Shown: in pieces, positions 46,786 to 55,226 of the stretch | How the letters are laid out: each line of letters opens with the position of its first letter | Position numbering within the stretch: position 1 is the stretch's first letter | Assembly (NCBI RefSeq): GCF_037026715.1 | Contig: NZ_JBANCG010000001.1 | Coordinates: 372,001 to 436,000 of the forward strand | Direction of reading: 5' to 3' | Source: Breoghania sp037026715 | GTDB lineage: Bacteria > Pseudomonadota > Alphaproteobacteria > Rhizobiales > Stappiaceae | DNA: 64,000 bases | Notes under the pieces: model-generated | What the model was told of the DNA's origin: nothing | The model's input: only the letters and a program-made list of their open reading frames with translations | The model's database searches: none | Made by a program: the position numbers and the translations under genes

Positions 46786-48051
46786 TCAGATCTTCGAAAA
46801 CACGATGCTGGCGTTGACGCCGCCGAAGCCGAAGCCGTTGGACAGCACGTGCGCGAGCTTCTTTTCCCGGGCGCCCTCGTTCAGCATGTCGTAGGCACGT
46901 GCCGCCTCGTCGGGCTCGCCGAGGTTCAGCGAGGGCGGCATGATGCCGGTGACCAGCGCCTTCACCGCCGCGATCGCCTCCACCGCACCGGCGGCGCCCA
47001 GCAGATGGCCGATGGCCGATTTCGTTGAGGAGATCGACAGGTCCTTGCCGCGATTGGCGAAGATGGAGGAAATCGCCGTCAGCTCCGCCGCATCGCCGAG
47101 CGGCGTGGAGGTGGAGTGCGCGTTGATGTAGCCGATGTCGGACTGCGACAGCCCGGCGACTTCCAGCGCCTTGCGCATGGCACCCTTCTGGCCGCGCGCA
47201 TCCTCCGGCGAGGCGGTGACGTGGTGGGCATCGGCGGTGGTGCCGTAGCCGGTGATCTCGGCAATCGGCGTTGCGCCGCGCGCCTCGGCGTGTTCCAGCG
47301 TTTCCAGCACCAGAACGCCGGCGCCTTCGCCCATCACGAAGCCGTCGCGGTCCGCATCGAAGGGACGCGAGGCGGCTTTCGGGTCGTCGTTGCGCTTGGA
47401 GGAAAGCGCACGCGCTGCGGAAAAGCCGGCGAACGACACCGGATCGATGCAGGCTTCGGCGCCGCCGGCGACCGCGACATCGGCCTCGCCGTTGCGCAGC
47501 ATGCGGAAGGCATCGCCCAGCGCCTGCACGCCGGCCGCGCATGCGGTCACGGGCGTGCCGAGCGGGCCGCGCAGGCCGTGGCGGATGGAGATCTGCCCTG
47601 CCGCGAGATTGGCCAGGAACGAGGGCACGAGGAACGGCGAGACCCGGCGCGGGCCCTTCTCGGCCACCAGCTTGGCGGCCGCCGTCATGGCCGGAAAGCC
47701 GCCGATGCCGGAGGCGATGATGGTGGCGGTCTTTTCGCGCTCCTCATCGGTTTCCGGCTTCCAGCGCGCCTGGGCGAGCGCTTCCTGGGCGGCGGCGAGC
47801 GCGAAATGAATGAAGCGCTCCATGCGCTTCTGCTCACGCGGCTCGATGAAATCGTCGGGGTTGAAGCCGCCTTCGGGATCTTCCTCGCGGGTGGGCACTT
47901 CGGCGGCCACCTGGCAGGCATGCGCGCTCGCGTCGAAGCGGGTCAGCGCACGCACCCCGCTCATGCCGGACACGAGGCGCTTCCAATATGTCTCCACGCC
48001 CACGCCGAGAGGCGTGACTGCGCCCATACCGGTGATGACGATGCGCTTCAT
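46786..48051 (-). CDS. fabF: beta-ketoacyl-ACP synthase II
   Basis: 421 aa thiolase-fold condensing enzyme of fatty acid synthesis. It begins MKRIVITGMGAVTPLGVGVE and has the active-site Cys in GTPVTACAAGVQALGDAF, the His residues in INAHSTSTPLGDAAE and SSTKSAIGHLLGAAGAVEAI, and the end SNGFGFGGVNASIVF. Residue spacing matches KAS II. No acyl carrier protein or other fab gene is adjacent, so this may be one of several paralogues. A run of 11 C lies immediately past its stop. Confidence 0.92.
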   Translation of the reverse strand: MKRIVITGMGAVTPLGVGVETYWKRLVSGMSGVRALTRFDASAHACQVAAEVPTREEDPEGGFNPDDFIEPREQKRMERFIHFALAAAQEALAQARWKPETDEEREKTATIIASGIGGFPAMTAAAKLVAEKGPRRVSPFLVPSFLANLAAGQISIRHGLRGPLGTPVTACAAGVQALGDAFRMLRNGEADVAVAGGAEACIDPVSFAGFSAARALSSKRNDDPKAASRPFDADRDGFVMGEGAGVLVLETLEHAEARGATPIAEITGYGTTADAHHVTASPEDARGQKGAMRKALEVAGLSQSDIGYINAHSTSTPLGDAAELTAISSIFANRGKDLSISSTKSAIGHLLGAAGAVEAIAAVKALVTGIMPPSLNLGEPDEAARAYDMLNEGAREKKLAHVLSNGFGFGGVNASIVFSKI

Positions 48052-48210
48052 ATGGTGTCCAATCCTTCGTGCTGGGTGAGGGTATTGATAGGGAAAGTGG
48101 CGAGCTTCGCACCAAAGGACAAGGGGGGTGGGACGTTTGTCGCAGGATGTCGCGGTTTTCGGGGAAGAACGGGCCCCCGCAAGCTGCCGGCTTATACACG
48201 GCCTTGGAAA

Positions 48211-49905
48211 TCAATTCGGCTCGTCTTCGCCGTTGTTGATTTCGTCATCCAGCCTCAAATGAGCGAGAACGTGTTCGCACCACCGCCTGAGTTCGGGAAA
48301 TCCGGCAGCAAATTGCAGGATGGCCGCGGCATGGTCGCGGAACAGCAGCGCGAACTGGTACGTAGCCAGTAGCTGCGGATCTCCGGCCAACCCTCCGATC
48401 GCTGGCAGGCCACCGAACAAGCCGATTGTCACCACAGACATTTTCAGCAGGAAGCGCCCGGCGCCGATCAGCAACGTTCGCACCAGCGCGTAGCCCGAAT
48501 AGGCGACACGCCCCGTGCGCCAGTTCGTTTCGATGATGGCCGCTTCGGCTGCCTCGATACGCTCCCGTGTCGCCGGTTCGATAACCTCTCTCAGATCGCG
48601 GAATGCGGACAGCACGTCGAGAAGCGGGCGACGCAGTTCGTCCGGCAACAGCCCTTCCATGCGCATGCGGTCGGCGCGCTCGGTGAGCAGGCGGCCAAGG
48701 GCGAAGCCGAGAATGAGCGCGGAATGATCCTTGAGCAGCGCATCGAGCCTGCCCGAAAGCGCGGGTTCGAGCGGTTCGGACATGGTGCGGTTCGCATCCT
48801 GCCCCGAATAGGCATGGAGCAGGCCGTCAAGCTCGTTGCCCTCGGACCACGCGGCCGTCACGTCCAGTTCCGCGAGGGGGACTTCGACGGTCTTCAGGTA
48901 GGTCGTGGCGACCTTGAAGAGTTCGGGATACTGGTTCGCTGCGGGTTTCAACGCCGCGTGCATGTCCCGCGCCTTGCGGCGGACGATTTCATGCAGGCTC
49001 TGCTGGAGCGGATCGGCGGTTTCATTTGCCGCCGGAGCCGACCCGCGAAGTTCGAGCTTTCCGTTGCGAACCTCAGCATGGAGGCCCGGTTCGTTGGGAG
49101 GCTCCTTCGGCGCATGCTCGGCGATCAGTTCCGCGATCCGCGCGTTCACTGCGCGCGGGCCCTGCGCCCACAACTCCTCCGGCAAGGTCGCGCGGGCGAT
49201 TTCGAGGGCTTCGTTGGCGGGGCGGCCGTGGTAGCGATCCTCGTACCAATCGGTCCAGACGTGCCAGTCTGGATGGAGTGCCAGGAGGCGCGATTTCATC
49301 TGGAGCCATTGCGACCAGAGTGGATCAGGGGTAGCTCCATGGGAGATTCGCCACAAAGGCTGAGCCGCAAGATATGAAGATACATTTCCATCGCATATCG
49401 ACGACATGTCAAGTTCTAGAGAGCCAACAGAAGATAACCGCAAGTTGTCGCCATGCTTTGCCGAAAAAGTTACATCAATAGAGTCGTTCGCGGCCTGAGC
49501 AGATAACTTAGCTACATTCGGATGTGGTCCAGGCAAGACAGTAGCGACTGCGGCAGATACAACGTCTATAGCATCGATGGAATTTAGGATTAATTCTCTC
49601 TCAGCATTAAAAGCGCGCCTACTGCTTCTTGCGATACGAGCTATTTTGCCAGATATTTTTTGAGAAATGAGAAAAATTTCGTTCTCGTAAGAGGCATATC
49701 TAGAGAATACAAATGTAATTGATAAAGCTTGAAATAATAAAAGAAACACCTTCCCCTCTGAATTGCGGTTACCAATTCCCCACTTACTTCCAATTATAGG
49801 AAGAATCCGCAAGGCGCATCGAACGGCGATACAAGCGCAGGTTTCCTCGGTCTGCTCAAGCAACCATTCAGTAATTTTGTCCCTGTCGGATGAGAACTCA
49901 ACCAT
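48211..49905 (-). CDS. accessory protein of unknown function with compositional break
   Basis: 564 aa from the ATG at 49905 (GGGAGG 5 bases upstream); the longer reading into 50388 is repeat-derived. I cannot name it. The N-terminal ~190 residues are encoded by AT-rich DNA (about 49340-49900) unlike the surroundings, and contain a possible membrane segment (VFLLLFQALSITFVF). The next part has WSQWLQMKSRLLALHPDWHV, WTDWYEDRYHGRPANEALEI and LPEELWAQGPRAVNARIAEL, a Trp-rich block I associate with uncharacterised proteins of variable alphaproteobacterial islands. A C-terminal hydrophobic stretch (LLKMSVVTIGLFGGLPAIGG) follows. Gene transfer or recombination is suggested by the GC shift. Confidence 0.6.
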   Translation of the reverse strand: MVEFSSDRDKITEWLLEQTEETCACIAVRCALRILPIIGSKWGIGNRNSEGKVFLLLFQALSITFVFSRYASYENEIFLISQKISGKIARIARSSRRAFNAERELILNSIDAIDVVSAAVATVLPGPHPNVAKLSAQAANDSIDVTFSAKHGDNLRLSSVGSLELDMSSICDGNVSSYLAAQPLWRISHGATPDPLWSQWLQMKSRLLALHPDWHVWTDWYEDRYHGRPANEALEIARATLPEELWAQGPRAVNARIAELIAEHAPKEPPNEPGLHAEVRNGKLELRGSAPAANETADPLQQSLHEIVRRKARDMHAALKPAANQYPELFKVATTYLKTVEVPLAELDVTAAWSEGNELDGLLHAYSGQDANRTMSEPLEPALSGRLDALLKDHSALILGFALGRLLTERADRMRMEGLLPDELRRPLLDVLSAFRDLREVIEPATRERIEAAEAAIIETNWRTGRVAYSGYALVRTLLIGAGRFLLKMSVVTIGLFGGLPAIGGLAGDPQLLATYQFALLFRDHAAAILQFAAGFPELRRWCEHVLAHLRLDDEINNGEDEPN

Positions 49906-50499
49906 CTCGCCTCCCTGCCCGGTCAGAATTACGGAAGCCGCAGCGGAAAGCAATCGGCCATACCCAACGGTCCAACGTCTTGCACAGGCCCCTCCGCTGT
50001 CATTCCCGCGAAGGCGGGAATCCAGCAACCACAGGGCGTCGGAATTGCCCGGAAACGACAGGTCTCTGGAATGCTGGATCCCCGCCTTCGCGGGGATGAC
50101 AATCGGGGGTGGGGCGAAAACCGGGCAAACGCAGATGCCGGCTGAGGCGCGGTTCAATCGATGCGGGCGGAGGGCCGCTCCCTTCGCCATTGCTGCCGCC
50201 TTCCCTCCATCCCTTGCCCCTTCATCGCCTGCAAGTCCCGCGAAGGTTCCCGCCTCCGCCTGTTGCACACGTCCCCTCCAGTGAATAAAACAGCGACGGT
50301 TCAAATTCGGCCGCCGCCCTCGATCGAAGCGGCGGAGCGGCCGTGGCGGTGGGAGGTCAGCGTCATCACGCCCGTCGAATGCCGTCACATTTCCAGGTCA
50401 CCGTGAGCGGCAGCCGCTCGCGACCCCACCTCATTTGCGATCCGGATATCCAGAACCCGCGACACACCTTACAAACCAATCCTCAGGAACGATCAAGAC
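49906..50499. other. intergenic region with one family D repeat
   Basis: 594 divergent bases between the accessory gene and the monomeric isocitrate dehydrogenase. A family D repeat occupies 49998-50101. The rest shows no gene or operator that I recognise. Confidence 0.5.
49998..50101. repeat. family D palindromic repeat
   Basis: Arms TGTCATTCCCGCGAAGGCGG and CCGCCTTCGCGGGGATGACA surround CAACCACAGG and GGTCTCTGGAATGCTGGAT. It is the same family as at 31197 and 31424, with a different centre. Confidence 0.87.
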
Positions 50500-52725
50500 A
50501 TGGCCGCACGCCCCGACATCATCTACACCAAGGTCGACGAAGCCCCGCAGCTGGCGAGCGCCTCGCTGCTGCCGATCATCCGCGCCTTCGCGAACGAGGC
50601 CGGCATCACCGTCGGGACCAAGGACATCTCGCTTGCCGGCCGCATCCTGGCGGCGTTTCCGGAATATCTGACCGAGGAACAGAAGCAGTCGGACGATCTG
50701 GCCGAACTCGGCCAGTTGGTGAAGGAGCCGGACGCCAACGTCATCAAGCTTCCGAACATTTCCGCCTCCGTCTCCCAGCTCAACGCCTGCGTGAAGGAGC
50801 TGAACGCGCAAGGCTACAAGATCCCCGCCTATCCGGACGATCCGAAGACGGACGAGGAAAAGGCCATCCGCGCGAAGTTCGACGCGGTCAAGGGCTCGGC
50901 CGTGAACCCGGTGCTGCGCGAGGGCAATTCCGACCGCCGCGCGCCCAACGCGGTCAAGGAATACGCCAAGAAGCACCCGCACTCGATGGGGGCGTGGTCA
51001 AAGGACTCCAAGACCCACGTCGCCACCATGGGCAAGGACGACTTCTTCGCCAATGAGAAGTCCGTCACCGTTCCGGCCGCATCCGCCGGCAAGGCGAAGA
51101 TCGAGTTCGTCGCCGAGGACGGTGCGGTCACCGTGCTGAAGGACGGCTTCGCGATCGCCGAAGGTGACGTCGTCGACGGCACCTTCATGAGCGCCAAGGC
51201 GCTGTCGAAGTTCCTGAAGAACGAGATCCGGGACGCCAAGGAAAAGGGCGTGCTGTTCTCCGTCCATCTCAAGGCCACGATGATGAAGGTCTCCGACCCC
51301 ATCCTCTTCGGCCATGTGGTCAAGGCGTTCCTGGAGCCGGTGTTCGTCAAGCACGGGGATGTGCTGAAGGAGGCGGGCGTCGATCCGGACTACGGCCTTG
51401 CCGATCTTTATGCCAAGGTCGCGGCGCTGCCCGACGATGTGAAGGCCACCGTGGAAGCCGATATCAAGGCAGCGCTTGATGCCGGGCCGGACATGTATAT
51501 GGTGAACTCCGACAAGGGTATCACCAACCTGCACGTCTCCTCCGACGTGATCGTCGATGCCTCCATGCCGGCCCTCATCCGCGCCGGCGGCAAGGCCTGG
51601 GGCCCGGACGGCAAGGAGCACGACACCAAGTGCGTGATCCCGGATTCATCCTACGCCGGCGTCTACCAGGCGGTGATCGACTATTGCCGCGAGAACGGCG
51701 CGCTTGACCCTGCAAAGATGGGCACGGTGCCGAATGTCGGCCTGATGGCGCAGAAGGCGGAGGAATACGGCTCCCACCCGCAGACCTTCAAGATCCCGGC
51801 CGACGGCACGGTGCGCATGGTGGATGCGGCCGGCAACACGCTGATGGAGCACGCCGTTGAGGAAGGCGACATCTGGCGTGCCTGCCGCGCCACCGATGCC
51901 GCCATCCGCGACTGGGTGAAGCTGGGCGTGACCCGCATGCGGCTTTCCGGCATGCCGGGCATCTTCTGGCTCGACAAGAAGCGTGCGCACGATGCCGAAC
52001 TCATCAAGAAGGTGGACGAGTACCTGCCCGAGCACGATCTCGAAGGCCTCGACCTGAAGATCATGGCCCCGCAGGACGCGGCGAAGCGTTCCGTGGAGCG
52101 CATCGCCAAGGGCGAGGACACGATCTCCATCACCGGCAACGTGCTGCGCGACTATCTCACCGACCTGTTCCCGATCCTGGAGGTCGGCACGTCTGCGAAG
52201 ATGCTCTCCATCGTGCCGCTGATGGCCGGCGGTGGGCTGTTCGAGACGGGTGCCGGCGGCTCCGCGCCCAAGCACGTGCAGCAGCTTCTGGAGGAAGGGC
52301 ATCTGCGCTGGGATTCGCTCGGCGAATTCTGCGCGCTCGGCGCCTCGCTGGAGCACCTGTCGCAGAAGACCGGCAATGCCAAGGCGCAGGTGCTGGCCGA
52401 TGCGCTCGATGCCGCCATCGGCAAGCTTCTCGACGAGGACAAGTCGCCCCGGCGCCGCGTCGGCGAACTCGACAACCGTGGCAGCCACTTCTACATCGCC
52501 AAGTTCTGGGCCGAGGCTCTTGGCCAGCAGGACAAGGATGCGGACATGGCCGCGCATTTCGCGCCGATTGCCAAGGCGTTGTCGGAGAACGAGGACAAGA
52601 TCCTCGCCGAGCTGAACGGTGCGCAGGGGCACGCCGTCGATCTCGGCGGCTACTACCATGGCTCGGCGGAAAAGACCGCCGCCGCCATGCGTCCGAGCGC
52701 GACGCTGAACGGCATCATCGGCTGA
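50500..52725 (+). CDS. NADP-dependent isocitrate dehydrogenase, monomeric type
   Basis: 741 aa, the size of the monomeric (IDH-II) family, unrelated at sequence level to the dimeric enzyme at 42141. It begins DIIYTKVDEAPQLASASLLP and has LPNISASVSQLNACVKELNA, REGNSDRRAPNAVKEYAKKH (substrate Ser-Asn-Asp region), GVLFSVHLKATMMKVSDPIL FGHVV and, late, LDNRGSHFYIAKFWAEAL. Both enzymes make 2-oxoglutarate and NADPH from isocitrate. The leader shows CAGGA about 12 bases before the ATG and a strong terminator follows, so it is a single-gene unit. Confidence 0.96.
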   Translation: MAARPDIIYTKVDEAPQLASASLLPIIRAFANEAGITVGTKDISLAGRILAAFPEYLTEEQKQSDDLAELGQLVKEPDANVIKLPNISASVSQLNACVKELNAQGYKIPAYPDDPKTDEEKAIRAKFDAVKGSAVNPVLREGNSDRRAPNAVKEYAKKHPHSMGAWSKDSKTHVATMGKDDFFANEKSVTVPAASAGKAKIEFVAEDGAVTVLKDGFAIAEGDVVDGTFMSAKALSKFLKNEIRDAKEKGVLFSVHLKATMMKVSDPILFGHVVKAFLEPVFVKHGDVLKEAGVDPDYGLADLYAKVAALPDDVKATVEADIKAALDAGPDMYMVNSDKGITNLHVSSDVIVDASMPALIRAGGKAWGPDGKEHDTKCVIPDSSYAGVYQAVIDYCRENGALDPAKMGTVPNVGLMAQKAEEYGSHPQTFKIPADGTVRMVDAAGNTLMEHAVEEGDIWRACRATDAAIRDWVKLGVTRMRLSGMPGIFWLDKKRAHDAELIKKVDEYLPEHDLEGLDLKIMAPQDAAKRSVERIAKGEDTISITGNVLRDYLTDLFPILEVGTSAKMLSIVPLMAGGGLFETGAGGSAPKHVQQLLEEGHLRWDSLGEFCALGASLEHLSQKTGNAKAQVLADALDAAIGKLLDEDKSPRRRVGELDNRGSHFYIAKFWAEALGQQDKDADMAAHFAPIAKALSENEDKILAELNGAQGHAVDLGGYYHGSAEKTAAAMRPSATLNGIIG

Positions 52726-52760
52726 CGGGCTTTCGCTCCACCGCAAGCGATGAACAGGGG

Positions 52761-52786
52761 GGGGCGGCCGGTGGTCGCCCCTTTTT
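52761..52786 (+). terminator. Rho-independent terminator of the monomeric isocitrate dehydrogenase gene
   Basis: GGGGCGGCC (52761-52769) pairs with GGTCGCCCC (52773-52781) with one G-T wobble across a 3-base loop, then TTTTT. Confidence 0.85.
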
Positions 52787-52831
52787 CGTGAGGCGGGGAG
52801 GCGGCGGGCGGCTGCGTGGCGGTGCTGAGAG

Positions 52832-53016
52832 CGTTTCATGGTCTGGCGGAAGCGGCCGTATCCGCCCCCTCTCCCATGGGGAGAGGGTTGGGGTGAGGGG
52901 TGTCGGGTTCACCGTATCCACGAAAGTTCTAAACCCCTCACCCGGCGCTCTGCGCCGACCTCTCCCCATGGGAGAGGTAACTTCCTTTTCGTCCACTTCC
53001 GCCAGACCATGAAACG
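52832..53016. repeat. 185-bp element with 21-bp terminal inverted repeats and family F core
   Basis: The 21 bases at 52832-52852 reappear exactly as their reverse complement at 52996-53016. Between them are inner arms CCTCTCCCATGGGGAGAGG (left) and CCTCTCCCCATGGGAGAGG (right), and GGCGCTCTGCGCC. The layout looks like a miniature non-autonomous element. The core without these ends recurs at 56788. Confidence 0.75.
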
Positions 53017-53076
53017 TTCCAACTCCGGCCCGCGCCCACTTTCCAACATCGGCCGGTTGGGCTAAACCCCTCGGCC

Positions 53077-53973
53077 ATGTCCGACACATCCGAAAACCCC
53101 GGCACCCCCGAAGAAACCGGCGAAACCGCGTCCACGCCGTCCTCGCTCATCCTGCCGCCCGCCGTCATCCTGTGCGAGCCGCAGCTTGGCGAGAACATCG
53201 GCACGGCGGCGCGCGCCATGGCCAATTTCGGCCTGAAGGATCTGCGCATCGTCAACCCGCGCGACGGCTGGCCGTCGGAGCGTGCGGTCGCCGCCGCCAG
53301 CCGCGCGACCCACGTCATCGAGGCGGTGAAGGTGTTCGACCGGGTGGAGGATGCGGTCGCCGACCTGCATTTCGTCTTCGCCACCACCGCACGCTCGCGC
53401 GAGATCCCCAAGCCCGTGCGCGGGCCGGACGAGGCGGCGGTGACGCTCGTCTCCCACGGCGGGCGCGGGCTTGCGACCGGCGTTCTGTTCGGGCGCGAGC
53501 GCTGGGGCCTCAACAACGAGGAAGTGGCGCTTTCCGACGAGATCGTCACCCTGCCGGTCGATCCCACCTACGCCTCGCTCAACATCGCGCAGGCCGTGCT
53601 GGTGGTCTCCTACGAATGGCGCAAGCTCGCCACCGGCGGCGTGCTTCCCTTCCATGAAAGCGAGAGCGAACCGGCGACGCGCGAGGAACTGATCCGGCTG
53701 TTCGAGCATCTGGAAGGCGCGCTGGACGATGCCAACTACTTCCGCACCGAGGACAAGAAGCCGGCCATGGTGCGCCAGCTTCGCAACATCCTGCACAAGG
53801 CGGGCCTTTCCGAGCAGGACGTGAAGACCCTGCGCGGTGTCGTCGCCGCGCTTCAGGGACGCAAGCCGCGCGTGCCGAAGCCCAAGGGCCCGGCGGTCAC
53901 GCCCAAGGGCTCGCTTCTGGGCGGGGTCAAACCGGAGGCTGCGCCGGCATCCGCCGACCGTGACAGGGAATGA
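53077..53973 (+). CDS. trmJ: tRNA (cytidine/uridine-2'-O-)-methyltransferase TrmJ
   Basis: 298 aa SPOUT-fold (TrmH/SpoU) RNA methyltransferase that methylates the ribose of tRNA position 32. Signature motifs are VILCEPQLGENIGTAARAMA NFGLKDLRIVNPRDGWP (motif 1), LFGRERWGLNNEEVALSDEI (motif 2) and LPVDPTYASLNIAQAVLVVS YEW (motif 3, cofactor knot). A basic C-terminal tail of ~40 residues extends the catalytic domain. Its stop overlaps murI (ATGA). Confidence 0.9.
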   Translation: MSDTSENPGTPEETGETASTPSSLILPPAVILCEPQLGENIGTAARAMANFGLKDLRIVNPRDGWPSERAVAAASRATHVIEAVKVFDRVEDAVADLHFVFATTARSREIPKPVRGPDEAAVTLVSHGGRGLATGVLFGRERWGLNNEEVALSDEIVTLPVDPTYASLNIAQAVLVVSYEWRKLATGGVLPFHESESEPATREELIRLFEHLEGALDDANYFRTEDKKPAMVRQLRNILHKAGLSEQDVKTLRGVVAALQGRKPRVPKPKGPAVTPKGSLLGGVKPEAAPASADRDRE

Positions 53974-54740
53974 CCCGGCCGGTCCTCGTCTTCGATTCCG
54001 GCATCGGCGGGCTTTCGGTTCTGCGCCACGTGCGCGCCCAGCAGGCCGAGCTTGATCTCGTCTATGTGGCAGACCACGCCGGCTTTTCCTATTCCGACTG
54101 GGCCGAGCCCGATCTCGTCGGCCATGTGGTGGAGCTGATGGGTCGGCTGATCGAGACGCATGATCCGCGTGCGGTGGTGATCGCCTGCAACACGGCCTCC
54201 ACGCTGGTTCTGCCGGCGCTGCGCGAACAGTTCCGCGTGCCCTTCGTCGGCACCGTTCCGGCCATCAAGCCGGCGGCGCGCGAGACGCGTTCCGGTCTCG
54301 TCTCGGTGCTGGCGACGCCCGGCACCGTCAAGCGCGACTACACGTTCGAGCTCATCCGTCAGTTCGCGCCCGACATCGCCATCACGCTGGTCGGCGCCCG
54401 TGGCCTGTCGCATCTGGCCGAACGGGTGCTGGCCGGCGAAACCGTTCCGGAAGATGCGATCCGCGCCGAAATCGCACCCGCTTTCGTGGAGCGTGACGGC
54501 GTGCGCACCGACACGGTGGTGCTTGCCTGCACGCACTATCCGTTTCTGCAAGACGCATTCGAACGCATCGCACCGTGGCCGGTGACCTGGATCGACCCGG
54601 CGCCGGCGATTGCGCGCAGGCTGTCGACACTGATCATGGACGCGCCGGAGGGGGAGGGGGCGACGCGGTATTTCTCGACAAGACCGCCGACCGCGTTCCC
54701 CGCCACCTTCGATGCCGCGGGGCGCTGGGAGGAGGCGTGA
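53970..54740 (+). CDS. murI: glutamate racemase
   Basis: 256 aa. It converts L- to D-glutamate for peptidoglycan. The two catalytic cysteines are in VVIACNTASTLVLPAL (residues ~69-84) and VVLACTHYPFLQDAF (~178-192), with the N-terminal FDSGIGGLSVLRHV and VGTVPAIKPAA motifs. It is translationally coupled to trmJ. A family E repeat follows. Confidence 0.95.
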   Translation: MTRPVLVFDSGIGGLSVLRHVRAQQAELDLVYVADHAGFSYSDWAEPDLVGHVVELMGRLIETHDPRAVVIACNTASTLVLPALREQFRVPFVGTVPAIKPAARETRSGLVSVLATPGTVKRDYTFELIRQFAPDIAITLVGARGLSHLAERVLAGETVPEDAIRAEIAPAFVERDGVRTDTVVLACTHYPFLQDAFERIAPWPVTWIDPAPAIARRLSTLIMDAPEGEGATRYFSTRPPTAFPATFDAAGRWEEA

Positions 54741-54774
54741 GGGGAAGGGCAAGAGCAAGGGCTGAGATCTCTCC

Positions 54775-54909
54775 GTCATTGCCGGCTCCGACCGGCAATC
54801 CATGCCGTAATCTCTCCAAATGCACGGATGGCCGTCTTCTTCTCCCTTCGCCCATTTTCCGAGGTCTTGCATCACGGAATGGATTGCCGGTCGGAGCCGG
54901 CAATGACGA
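54775..54909. repeat. family E palindrome
   Basis: Arms CGTCATTGCCGGCTCCGACC and GGTCGGAGCCGGCAATGACG are reverse complements, with further pairing of AATCCATGCCGTAA and ATCACGGAATGGATT inside. It is the only repeat seen in the 486 bases between murI and the helicase. The same core is embedded in the composite element at 29005. Confidence 0.88.
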
Positions 54910-55226
54910 GAGGGCGGGGGAACGGGCTCTCTTTCGATACCTTCCGCCCTTCCTGCGAACCTTCTCCGCCTTCCCCCATCCCACCGATTTCCCTTGACTT
55001 GCCCGCCGTATTCCCCACATAAGGCGCCATCGTTACCGCGTCGCCCCGGCAGCCGGATGCTGCTCGAGTTAGGGGAAAGTCGCGGACCGTGCATTCAGGC
55101 GCGGTGTCCAGCGATAGACGCGAGCGGTTCCTCCCCTTTGACGAACTGCGATTATCCCGCCGTGAAGCGGCCAGACGCCTTTTGGCGCGTGGCTTTGCGT
55201 GCTCGGCCAAAACCGAAAGTACCTCT

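Noticed and set aside
49906..50388. N-terminal extension of the accessory gene at 48211
   Set aside because: The extra frame runs through a family D repeat and has low-complexity composition; the ATG at 49905 has a good ribosome site.
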